A stretch of DNA of 22,948 bases from Bifidobacteriaceae bacterium (GTDB taxonomy: Bacteria > Actinomycetota > Actinomycetes > Actinomycetales > WQXJ01). The translations under genes were made by a program, and so were the position numbers. The notes beneath the pieces are model-generated. The model saw only the letters and a list, made by a program, of their open reading frames with translations, had not been told where the DNA came from and searched no databases. Shown here piece after piece: positions 7,631 through 16,183 of this stretch; position 1 is the stretch's first letter; every line of letters begins with the position of its first letter. The stretch covers positions 1 to 22,948 of the forward strand of contig JAISCU010000094.1 in the NCBI GenBank assembly GCA_031265345.1, written 5' to 3'.

Positions 7631-7995
7631 TCATCTCGAGGCCTCGAAGGGGTCAAGCCGACGGCGAATGCGCGCGGCGAACCTCGAGGCACCGGCCTTG
7701 GCGATCCGATCAGCGAGTTCGGGCGGGGTCACGGGTGCACGCCGCCGACTGTTCGCAGTAGTCACGAAAGCGTGCGCGACGACCTGGGGCATTCGTCTCA
7801 GCAACTGGCACGGGCCGAGCCGGGGTCTCGGTGGCCCTCACGGGCGATCACCTTCTCCCACTCGTCCAGGAGTTCGTCAGTCCAGACCCAGGTGAAGGCT
7901 AACTCCTCGGACAAGGTCAGCAACACATCCATGACAGTGAAGGGGAACAACTCGGATGTGTCGATGAACACCCGATCCAAACGGTCCTCGATCAT
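7631..7995 (-). pseudogene. Decayed PIN-domain toxin (N- and C-terminal pieces joined by a deletion)
   Basis: Reading the minus strand from ATG 7995, the first ~60 codons give RVFIDTSELFPFTVMDVLL, then WTDELLDEWEKVI: the N-terminal half of a PIN toxin of the group that starts with VFIDTSVLFPF. This frame stops at 7798. In another frame just downstream the sequence resumes as TPPELADRIAKAG, then SRFAARIRRRLDPF, ending at a stop at 7631-7633. This resembles the C-terminal tail of the same kind of protein. About 80 central residues, including later catalytic acids, are missing and the frame has shifted, so no active nuclease can be made. Confidence 0.72.
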
Positions 7996-8129
7996 GGCGG
8001 CGGCTCGGGGTCAGGTTGGGTCGAGCAGACCTTGGTCGCCAAGAGCGCCGCGTGCCCCGTCTTGCGCCGTTCACGTTCCGCGGCCAGAGCGAGGACGTGG
8101 CTGACCTTGATTCGGCGGTGTCTGCTCCC
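7992..8129 (-). pseudogene. C-terminal relic of the cognate HTH antitoxin
   Basis: The minus-strand frame ending at 7992 translates near its end to SRHRRIKVSHVLALAAERER, then a polar tail. This is the end of an excisionase-like helix-turn-helix antitoxin (family pattern HRRIRLxDVLAYxxERxRR). Its TGA overlaps the toxin ATG as ATGA, the normal arrangement of such pairs. Upstream of about 8130 the similarity ends, and 36 bp further lies the first unit of repeat cluster 2, so the repeat insertion or a linked rearrangement probably removed the 5' part. Confidence 0.62.
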
Positions 8130-8165
8130 CGGCGCCCGCGGCCGCCCCGCGCCGTCGGGCCGGAT

Positions 8166-8312
8166 GTGAATTGCGCCCTGACGAGGTCCGTGGCACGACT
8201 CCGGCGACCACGAACGCCGCCAGCCTGCATTTCGGGCCCCCGCGCAGTCGGCTCGGGTGTGAATTGCGTCTCGACGGGGTTCGTGGCACGACTCCGGCGA
8301 CCGTGCGAATCG
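8166..8312. repeat. Palindromic repeat family A, cluster 2 (one full and one degraded unit)
   Basis: Unit one (8166-8233) has a left arm beginning GAATTGCGCC and including GTGGCACGA, and a right arm with GACCACGAAC and GCATTTC. Unit two starts 93 bp later (8261), and its right arm is degraded (GACCGTGCGAAT). The loop CTCCGGC is identical in both. The cluster stands between the decayed toxin-antitoxin pair (reading away on the minus strand) and the HxlR regulator. Confidence 0.8.
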
Positions 8313-8410
8313 GCGGGCTCGTCCCGGATACGCCTCTCGCGGCGGGCGCCCGACCACGAGCGCGGCGGCAGCAGCGACAACCCGACCGTGCGGGACCAGC
8401 ACTCCGGCCG

Positions 8411-8427
8411 GGTTACCATCGGTAAGG
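8411..8427 (+). promoter_or_regulatory. Operator upstream of the HxlR regulator gene
   Basis: GGTTACC-ATC-GGTAAGG is a TTACC/GGTAA dyad with a 3-bp spacer, 38 bp before the regulator ATG. It matches the core of the sites at 3565-3582 and 8829-8845 and suggests that the regulator controls its own gene. The extra upstream half-site seen at the other two sites is absent here. Confidence 0.6.
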
Positions 8428-8465
8428 GGGCGCCGCCACCTCGGCGCGAAGGATCGGGGGGGTCC

Positions 8466-8828
8466 ATGTCTGTCAGTGTGTGCGAAGAGCGCGAGGCGCG
8501 CGGGAACGTCTACTTGGCGACCTGCCCGTGCCGGGACCTGCTGGACGTGGTCTCCGGGAAATGGTCCGCGTTGGTGATCGGAGCCCTCGCGGGAGGGCCG
8601 CTGAGGTTCGGCGTGCTGCAAGGCCGCGTCGGCGGCGTCTCGGCCAAGGTGCTGACCGCCACATTACGCCGCCTGGAGGGCTTCGCGCTGGTTGACCGGG
8701 TGGTGTACGCGGCCGTGCCCGCCAGGGTCGAATACTCATTGACCGCAGCCGGACTGGCCGCCGTCGAGCCGTTGGCCGCGCTGTGCGGCTGGGCCGAGGA
8801 CCATCTCCGCTTGGTCTCCGCCGCCTGA
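8466..8828 (+). CDS. HxlR-family winged-helix regulator
   Basis: This is a 120-residue dimeric DNA-binding regulator. The HxlR signature is clear: CPCRDLLDVVSGKWSALVIGAL (residues 20-41), LRFGVLQGRVGGVSAKVLTATLRRLEG (46-72) as recognition helix, and the wing with YSLTAAG (90-96) before the C-terminal dimer helix. Cys20 occupies the conserved position used for redox or electrophile sensing in relatives such as YodB and QorR; Cys6, Cys22 and Cys107 are additional. ATG 8466 follows a G-rich ribosome site. The longer upstream open frame runs through the repeats and is not coding. The operator pattern and its position before a flavin reductase/exporter operon suggest a repressor that is released by quinones, aldehydes or oxidants (inference). 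Confidence 0.92.
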   Translation: MSVSVCEEREARGNVYLATCPCRDLLDVVSGKWSALVIGALAGGPLRFGVLQGRVGGVSAKVLTATLRRLEGFALVDRVVYAAVPARVEYSLTAAGLAAVEPLAALCGWAEDHLRLVSAA

Positions 8829-8884
8829 CTTACCTCGCGGTAACCGGGTGCCCTTGCGGGTAACCGCAGGTCAGCGTCTATGCT
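8829..8884 (+). promoter_or_regulatory. Promoter and HxlR-type operator of the FMN reductase/MFS operon
   Basis: Directly after the hxlR stop lies TTACC-TCGC-GGTAA (8830-8843) and a second half-site GGTAACC (8859-8865). TTGCGG (8854-8859) and TATGCT (8879-8884), 19 bp apart, form the promoter. The -35 overlaps the second half-site, so bound regulator would block RNA polymerase. Spacing, sequence and orientation match the promoter at 3526-3582. Confidence 0.72.
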
Positions 8885-8917
8885 CGCGGCCACACGGTCA
8901 CGAGACAGGAAAGACAA

Positions 8918-9196
8918 ATGACACCACGCACGATGCCGCCTTCACCGTCCGTCACGCACGTCCGGCCCGCGAGCCGGGAAGGTTGGGCGGAACACGATCC
9001 GACCGCACGCGGTCCGGCGGGACACGGTCCGGCGGGTCACGGTTCAGCGGAACACGGTTCGGCGGGACACGAGGTCCAGGCGGGTAGCTGCTGCCGAGCG
9101 GGCTCGGGGAGGCTGGGGGGACGGGAGAGCGGCATCGTCCAAGGCAGTTGTGGGTGTGGCGGGCACGGGCGCTCGGCTCAGGGGCGTGCGCGATGA
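8918..9196 (+). CDS. Doubtful 92-residue leader ORF with minisatellite
   Basis: An ATG at 8918 with AGGAAAG 5 nt upstream follows the regulated promoter by ~33 nt, and the frame ends as ATGA, overlapping the FMN reductase start at 9193. Position, ribosome site and stop overlap favour translation and coupling. Against it, the product is low-complexity (GPAGH and GSAEH pentapeptides from the 15-bp repeat, then Gly/Ser/Arg) and has no family. It may be a leader ORF or the remnant of a first gene overwritten by repeats. Confidence 0.3.
   Translation: MTPRTMPPSPSVTHVRPASREGWAEHDPTARGPAGHGPAGHGSAEHGSAGHEVQAGSCCRAGSGRLGGRESGIVQGSCGCGGHGRSAQGRAR
8986..9077. repeat. 15-bp minisatellite, six units
   Basis: The units start at 8986, 9001, 9016, 9031, 9046 and 9061, with consensus GGCGGGACACGGTCC. 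The reverse complement resembles the 15-bp repeat encoding the MFS loop at 2258-2347. The array is in the 5' region of the FMN reductase operon, between its promoter and the first conserved gene, and the GCGGCATCGTCCAA motif follows 51 nt later. Confidence 0.85.
9129..9142 (+). repeat. GCGGCATCGTCCAA motif, exact copy
   Basis: This exact copy lies 50 nt before the ATG of the FMN reductase, in a G-rich context (GGGGGGACGGGAGAGCGGC). Confidence 0.7.
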
Positions 9197-9783
9197 CGGG
9201 CCCAAGACCAACACTGAACGTGGTGGTCGGGTCGATCCGGCCTGGCCGGCTGGGGCCTGTCGTGGCGCGGTGGCTGGCGGAGGTCGCCGGGGACGCGGGC
9301 GGGTTCGACGTGGTGGTGTCGGACCTGAAGGAACTCGACTTCTCGGGCGTGGCCGAGCCCGAGCTCCCGTACACCGGCCAGTACCGCGACCCGGCCACGG
9401 TGGCGTGGGCTTCCGCCATCTCCCGGTCCGATGCCGTCGTCATCGTCGCGCCCGAGTACAACGGCTCCTATCCGGGGCCGCTGAAGACCGCCATCGACCT
9501 GCTCGGCCCGGAGTGGCGGGACAAGCCGGTGGGGCTGGTCGGTTACAGCGCGATCGACGGCGGGACCCGGGTCGTTGACGCGCTGACGCGGCTGGGGCAG
9601 TCCTTGGGGATGAGCCTGGCGGCGAATCCAGTCGTGGTCGGGAACGCGGGGGCACTTGTCGAGGACTCGCGCCTTGTTCCTGACCCTGTGACCGAGCAGG
9701 CCGGTCGAGAGTTGTTGGCTTCGCTGCTGGCCGCGGGCACCGGAAGTGCGGCCGACGAGGCCACGCCCGAGGGGTCCAGCTGA
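9193..9783 (+). CDS. NADPH-dependent FMN reductase-like flavoprotein
   Basis: This 196-residue cytoplasmic flavodoxin-fold reductase probably uses NAD(P)H and bound FMN to reduce quinones, azo compounds or free flavin. The FMN phosphate-binding loop is GSIRPGRLGPVVARW (13-27), and the second family motif is PEYNGSYPGPLKTAID (87-102). YSAIDGGTRVVDALTRLGQSLGM (118-140) matches the C-terminal part of the NADPH_dep_FMN_red domain. Length is normal. ATG 9193 was chosen because it precedes the first beta strand LNVVVGS; the frame is open 45 nt further up, but without family support. The next gene starts immediately after its TGA, so this is an operon with the MFS and CynX-like genes, under the HxlR-type operator at 8829. 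Confidence 0.92.
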   Translation: MTGPRPTLNVVVGSIRPGRLGPVVARWLAEVAGDAGGFDVVVSDLKELDFSGVAEPELPYTGQYRDPATVAWASAISRSDAVVIVAPEYNGSYPGPLKTAIDLLGPEWRDKPVGLVGYSAIDGGTRVVDALTRLGQSLGMSLAANPVVVGNAGALVEDSRLVPDPVTEQAGRELLASLLAAGTGSAADEATPEGSS

Positions 9784-11112
9784 ATGACTGGCCGAAGGAC
9801 TGGGCCGGTGCCCGTGTCGCAGGCCCGTGCGCGAGTTCCCGTGGCGGTGCACGTCCTCGCCATCGGCACCTTCGCGATGGTGATGAGCGAATTCGCGACC
9901 GCTGGCCTGATGCCGCAATTGGCCGAAGGGCTGGGAGTGTCCGTCCCCCAGGTCGGGCGGCTGGTGACGGTCTTCGCCTGCGCGATGGCCTTTGGCGGAC
10001 CGGCCCTGGTCCTCGCGCTTGGCCGCGTCCCACCCAAGTCCGCGCTGCTCATCATCCTGGCGGTCTTCATGGTCGGGGACGCCGTCGCCATCTGCGCCGG
10101 GAACTACTGGGCCATGGTCCTGGCGAGAATCATCACCGGCATGGCCTCCCAGGCCTTCTTCGGAGTGGCGGTGTCCCTCTGCGTCCGCCTGGTCGATGAC
10201 TCGATCCGGGGCAAGGCCATCGGCACGGTCATGAACGGCCTGATGCTCGGGACGCTCCTGGGGTTGCCCGCCGCCACCTTCATCGGCGGTCGTCTGGGCT
10301 GGCGATTCGCCTTCCTGGCGACCGCGATAGTCGCCGCCGTGGCGGGCGGGCTGATCGTCTGGCTCGTGCCGCGACCCGCGTCGTCCGGTTCCGGCGGACT
10401 TGTTTCCGGGGCTGTCGGGCCGCAGGTCGCCGTGTTCCTTCGCCCGCAGCTTGTCCTGGCGTTGATCTCCAGTTCGCTGATCATCGGCGCCACCTTCGCC
10501 GTGTTCAGTTTCTTCGCGCCCACATTGACGCAGGTGTCGGGTTTCTCCTTGGGGACCGTGCCGTGGCTGTTGCTGGCCTACGGCGCGGCCACCGTGGTGG
10601 GCAACGCGGTCGTGGGCAGGTTGGCGGACCGCCGGACCATCGCCACCCTGCTGGTCGGCACTGCCCTGAACGCGTTCTTCTTGACGGGTTTCGCCTTGTG
10701 GACCGACGTTCCTTGGGCCGCGGTCTTCTTCATGATCGCTATTGGGTTTGTCGGCGTCACCATGAACCCCGCCATGATCGTGCGCGTGCAACGGGCCGGG
10801 AACACTTCGCCTCTCGTCAACACAGTTCACACCTCTTTCATCACTGCCGGCGTGATCGTGGCCAGCTCCGCGGGGTCCTATCTGATCGAGGATCACGGGC
10901 TGCGCTCGCCTCCTGTCCTGGGCATCATTCTGGCGTTGGCGGCGATCATCGCGATCCTGCCCGCCTTGCGGCACCCCCACCTTCGCTCGGGTGTTCTGCC
11001 GACCGCGCAGCAAGCGACCTGGGAGGCCGCCACCCGACCTGCTGCGCGGCTCCGTGATGGGGGAAAGTCGACTTTGGAGGCAGCCGATGGCGATTACGCG
11101 AACTGCCGCTGA
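9784..11112 (+). CDS. DHA1-type MFS exporter (AraJ/YdhP-like)
   Basis: This is a 442-residue, 12-helix membrane exporter. TM1 contains the DHA1 group's signature FAMVMSEFATAGLMPQLAEGLGVS (about 31-54), followed by VPQVGRLVTVFACAMAFGGP. TM4-5 carries GMASQAFFGVAVSL, and the motif C region is LMLGTLLGLPAATFIGGRLGWRFAF. The second half has the motif-A copy GRLADRRT. The start ATG abuts the TGA of the FMN reductase with no gap, giving strict translational coupling. The last ~35 residues form a soluble tail that overlaps the beginning of the next gene by 26 bp. It probably exports a toxic compound that the reductase also handles; the compound itself cannot be inferred. Confidence 0.93.
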   Translation: MTGRRTGPVPVSQARARVPVAVHVLAIGTFAMVMSEFATAGLMPQLAEGLGVSVPQVGRLVTVFACAMAFGGPALVLALGRVPPKSALLIILAVFMVGDAVAICAGNYWAMVLARIITGMASQAFFGVAVSLCVRLVDDSIRGKAIGTVMNGLMLGTLLGLPAATFIGGRLGWRFAFLATAIVAAVAGGLIVWLVPRPASSGSGGLVSGAVGPQVAVFLRPQLVLALISSSLIIGATFAVFSFFAPTLTQVSGFSLGTVPWLLLAYGAATVVGNAVVGRLADRRTIATLLVGTALNAFFLTGFALWTDVPWAAVFFMIAIGFVGVTMNPAMIVRVQRAGNTSPLVNTVHTSFITAGVIVASSAGSYLIEDHGLRSPPVLGIILALAAIIAILPALRHPHLRSGVLPTAQQATWEAATRPAARLRDGGKSTLEAADGDYANCR

Positions 11113-12355
11113 CCGTTCCGGTGGCCGCTTCGGCGCCCGCTGGCTGGCGGGGCGGCCACGCTTGGTCCTGGCTGGCGTGTGCGTGCTCCTGGTCGGGTTG
11201 AATCTGCGTCCGGCCATCACGGCTGTGGCGTTGGTGCTGTCCGAGATCCGGGCGTCCTACGGACTCGATCCCGCGCTGGCGGGGCTGTTGACGACGGTGC
11301 CGTTGTTGATGCTCGTCGCCCTGTCGGCCTTCATGCCGGTGCTCGGGCGCCGTTTCGGCATGGCGCGGGTGATCCTGGCCTCGTTGATCGTGCTGGGCGC
11401 CGGGTTCGGGCTGCGGTTGATTCCGGGCGTCTGGTGGATGTTCGTCGGCATGGCTGTGATCGGCGCCGCGATAGCCGCGGGGAACGTCCTTCTGCCCGCG
11501 TTCATCAAAGGCGTGTATCCGGGGTTCGCCGGGCCGCTGACCGGCCTTTACACAGTCTCGCTCTATGCCGGCCCGGCACTCGCCGCAGCCGCCACCGTGC
11601 CGCTCGCGCGGGCCACGGGCTCTTGGCAGTTCGCCATCACGGCCTGGGTGGGGCTGGTCGCCCTGGCCGTGCCGGTGTGGCTCACCCAGATCCGGCGGGT
11701 CGCGCGGTCGCCTGGGCGGGGCCGTCCGGAAGCCGGGGCCACGGGCTCCTCACGGGAGCCTTCGGGGGTGGGGGCGACCACGACGCCTCGAGTGTGGTCC
11801 AGTCCGACCGCCTGGGCGGTGACAGGGTTCTTCGCGGTGCTCTCAGCGTTGTTCTACACCATCTCCGCCTGGCTTCCCACCATCATGACGGATCGCGGCC
11901 TGGACCAGGCCCATGCCGGATTGATTCTGACCTGGGTCAACCTGGCCGCCATACCCTGCGCCCTGATTGTGTCAATCGCCGTGCACCGGACCCGCCGCCA
12001 AGTCTGGGCCACCACTTCCGGCGCCTGCCTGTTGGGAGTCGGACTGACCGGGCTGGTGATCGGTCCAATCGGAACGACAGGGCTCTGGGCGGTCGTCTTC
12101 GGGCTCGGACACGGCGTGGCCACCGGGGTCGCCTACTCGCTCCCCTTGCTCCGGTCGACCAGCGCCGCCCAGACCGCCTCGCTCGGAGGAATGTCGCAGA
12201 CCGCTGGTTACGCGCTCTCCGCTGCCGGTCCGGCGGGCATCGGTGCGGTCTATCAGGGCACCGGATCGTGGACACCGGTCCTGGCGATTCTGTTGGTGGC
12301 CATCGCTTTCCAAGGGGTCGTCGGACTGAAGGCGGCCCGCCCGGCCCATAGCTGA
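11087..12355 (+). CDS. CynX/NimT-type MFS transporter
   Basis: This is a 422-residue, 12-helix transporter of the cyanate/nitroimidazole (CynX/NimT/YeaN) group. The hallmark is GLNLRPAITAVALVLSEIRASYGLDPALAGLLTTVPLLMLVALS in TM1-2, with LRPAIT strongly conserved, then GNVLLPAFIKGVYP in TM4-5 and LFYTISAWLPTIMTDRGLD opening the second half. The ATG at 11087 was chosen because TTGGAGG lies 8 nt upstream; earlier in-frame ATGs lack this. It overlaps the preceding MFS by 26 bp, so the operon holds a reductase and two different transporters. The loop between halves (about 195-225) is low-complexity. A hairpin follows the stop directly. Confidence 0.9.
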   Translation: MAITRTAADRSGGRFGARWLAGRPRLVLAGVCVLLVGLNLRPAITAVALVLSEIRASYGLDPALAGLLTTVPLLMLVALSAFMPVLGRRFGMARVILASLIVLGAGFGLRLIPGVWWMFVGMAVIGAAIAAGNVLLPAFIKGVYPGFAGPLTGLYTVSLYAGPALAAAATVPLARATGSWQFAITAWVGLVALAVPVWLTQIRRVARSPGRGRPEAGATGSSREPSGVGATTTPRVWSSPTAWAVTGFFAVLSALFYTISAWLPTIMTDRGLDQAHAGLILTWVNLAAIPCALIVSIAVHRTRRQVWATTSGACLLGVGLTGLVIGPIGTTGLWAVVFGLGHGVATGVAYSLPLLRSTSAAQTASLGGMSQTAGYALSAAGPAGIGAVYQGTGSWTPVLAILLVAIAFQGVVGLKAARPAHS

Positions 12356-12386
12356 CCTCGCAGCCCGCGCCCGGTGGGCCGCGAGG
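12356..12386 (+). terminator. Hairpin after the CynX-like gene
   Basis: CCTCGC-A-GCCC, a 9-nt loop, then GGGC-C-GCGAGG gives a ten-pair stem beginning 1 nt after the TGA. There is no T-run, so it would be a GC-only actinobacterial-type terminator or an mRNA-stabilising stem. Confidence 0.55.
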
Positions 12387-12390
12387 CGCC

Positions 12391-12562
12391 GAAATGCGGG
12401 TGAAACGCGTTCGTGGTCGCGCCGCACGTGCCACGAACCCCGTCCAGGCGCAATTCACGTCTGAACCCGGCACCGGGGACGGCTGCGGGAACCCGAAATG
12501 CAGGTTGAACGCGTTCGTGGTCCCGGCACCCGTGCCACGAACCCCGTCGAGGCGCATTTCAC
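12391..12562. repeat. Palindromic repeat family A, cluster 3 (two units, opposite orientation)
   Basis: The units lie at 12391-12459 and 12495-12562. The left arm reads GAAATGC, a variable stretch, then GCGTTCGTGGTC; the right arm reads CGTGCCACGAACCCCGTC, then GCGCAATTCAC or GCGCATTTCAC. Compared with clusters 1 and 2 the units are inverted. The arms are best preserved here. The cluster stands directly after the operon hairpin. Confidence 0.85.
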
Positions 12563-12610
12563 GCCCGGACCCGGCGCCCAGCCTGCTTCGTGGCGCCGTG
12601 ATGGAGGAAA

Positions 12611-12662
12611 GGCGGCCCGGCCGGCCCGCAGTTGGCCTCGCAGCCCGCGTCCGGTGCGCCGC
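12611..12662 (+). repeat. Second copy of the 3' end of the CynX-like gene and its hairpin
   Basis: Fifty-two bases here match 12331-12382 at 45 positions. The source segment includes the last codons, stop and terminator-like stem of the upstream gene. In the second copy the stop codon and part of the stem are mutated. The two copies bracket the pair of palindromic units, so the intervening sequence looks like material captured by a tandem duplication. Confidence 0.65.
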
Positions 12663-12709
12663 CCGAGCCGGGTCGCGCCTTGGATGCGGGAGCGAGGCGA
12701 ACTGGGGCG

Positions 12710-12723
12710 GCGGCATCGTCCAA
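12710..12723 (+). repeat. GCGGCATCGTCCAA motif, exact copy
   Basis: This exact copy lies 93 nt before the ATPase gene, upstream of the phased TAAA repeats. Confidence 0.7.
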
Positions 12724-12770
12724 CTGGGGAAATGGGAGGAGGCCGGGCCGACCTGTAATGCAGAACTTTG

Positions 12771-12810
12771 TAAAAGTCAGTAAAAGGACCTAAAGCTGTG
12801 TAAAGGAACC
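12771..12810 (+). promoter_or_regulatory. Four TAAA direct repeats at exact 10-bp spacing
   Basis: TAAAAGTCAG, TAAAAGGACC, TAAAGCTGTG and TAAAGGAACC start at 12771, 12781, 12791 and 12801. A/T-rich steps on one face of the helix imply DNA bending or a multimeric binding site. The last unit also supplies the AAGGAA ribosome site of the ATPase gene at 12817, so a protein bound here would control both transcription and access to the gene. The AT-rich patch is conspicuous in otherwise GC-dense sequence. Confidence 0.6.
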
Positions 12811-12816
12811 CTGGGG

Positions 12817-15322
<2,506 letters not shown>

Positions 15323-15374
15323 CCTCGGCGGCCCCTCCGGGAGTGTCGCGACGGGCACCGGCCACCGGGCACCA

Positions 15375-15676
15375 ATTCGGACTTCGACGCGTTCTGGGGA
15401 CACGCTGACCGCCTCGCATGTCCCCAAAACGTGTTTTGGTCCGACCTCGGGCGGTCGTTCCGCGCCAAATCGGACTTCGCGGTCTTCCGGGGACAAGATC
15501 CCAGCCGGACGTGTCCCCAGAATGTGTTTTGGTCCGAGTCGAGCCGCGCGGGAGGCCGGATTCGGACTTCGACGCGTCTTGGGGACAGATTCGGGTCGCT
15601 GACCGTCCCCAAAACGTGTTTTGGTCCAAGTCCGCCAAGCAATTCGGACTTCTCGGCGTTGCGGGTACATGTCAGA
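15375..15676. repeat. Palindromic repeat family B (three full units, one partial)
   Basis: The units lie at 15375-15444, 15468-15537, 15560-15630 and (partial) 15641-15676. Each starts ATTCGGACTTCGACGCGT, then CTGGGGACA, a 15-20 nt loop, and returns as TGTCCCCAAAACGTGTTTTG, then GTCCGA. The arms are diverged inverted copies. Starts are 93, 92 and 81 bp apart. The sequence is unrelated to family A but has the same build and period. It lies just behind tgt, facing the convergent PQ-loop gene. Confidence 0.85.
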
Positions 15677-16006
15677 GGATCCGGATGGCGCAGACGGCGC
15701 CGATCGCCTCCGGGCGGAACGGCCGCGCGAGCCTCGACCGCCGGCCACGCGCCGCCCGGACCAGCCATGCGCCCGGACCGGTGAGGGCCGAAACCACGGG
15801 CACGGCATCGTGCAACCTGCTTTGGGTACGTGACCCTGAGCGCACCCGCGCGAGGGATCGTCCTGGCGGCGCGATTACGACTCGGCCCACGCCCGCGGAC
15901 GCAAGTCCATGCGAGCCCAGGCAGGCAAGGATTGGGCGGCCAGCAGCGGCGGTTCCCTCGATCTGAAGCGAAATTTGCCCGTCGTGAGCACGTAATGGGG
16001 ACGGAC

Positions 16007-16052
16007 CCGTTATCCACAGGGTCTGACCTGCGGGTTTGTCTGTGGAAAACGG
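16007..16052. repeat. Inverted pair of DnaA-box-like sequences
   Basis: CCGTTATCCACAG (16007-16019) and CTGTGGAAAACGG (16040-16052) are inverted with one mismatch. The left arm contains a perfect DnaA box TTATCCACA. Only these two boxes are seen, with no AT-rich unwinding region or dnaA/dnaN, so an origin is not claimed. Confidence 0.55.
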
Positions 16053-16065
16053 CTCGGCGAGCATG

Positions 16066-16102
16066 GAAAGGTACCGTCCCCGAGAAAGGTACCGTCCCCG
16101 AG
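16066..16102. repeat. Tandem 18-bp repeat with GGTACCGTCCCC
   Basis: GAAAGGTACCGTCCCCGA occurs twice in tandem. GGTACCGTCCC is also the sequence over the tgt -10 box (14049-14059). No gene begins just downstream on the plus strand. Confidence 0.6.
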
Positions 16103-16183
16103 ATGTCGACCCGGCGGAGGGGGAGGGGGACGGGGAATGGGGGCGGCGGGGGCGGCATCGGGCAAGTACGGCGGGCGCAGTGG

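Larger units (their letters stand above)
15677..16183. other. Gap without a gene but rich in short elements
   Basis: No coding signal is visible on either strand. The gap contains two variants of the 14-nt motif (ACGGCATCGTGCAA at 15802-15815 and GCGGCATCGGGCAA at 16152-16165), an inverted pair of DnaA-box-like sequences (16007-16052), and a tandem GGTACCGTCCCC element (16066-16102). Confidence 0.6.

Noticed and set aside
9178..11220. A 680-codon minus-strand open frame opposite the FMN reductase and MFS genes.
   Set aside because: The translation is Gln/Arg/Asp-rich without domains, while the opposite strand carries complete conserved proteins with coupled starts and stops.
16007..16052. 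A replication origin at the DnaA-box pair.
   Set aside because: Only two boxes are seen, and there is no AT-rich region, no cluster of further boxes and no dnaA, dnaN or rep gene.
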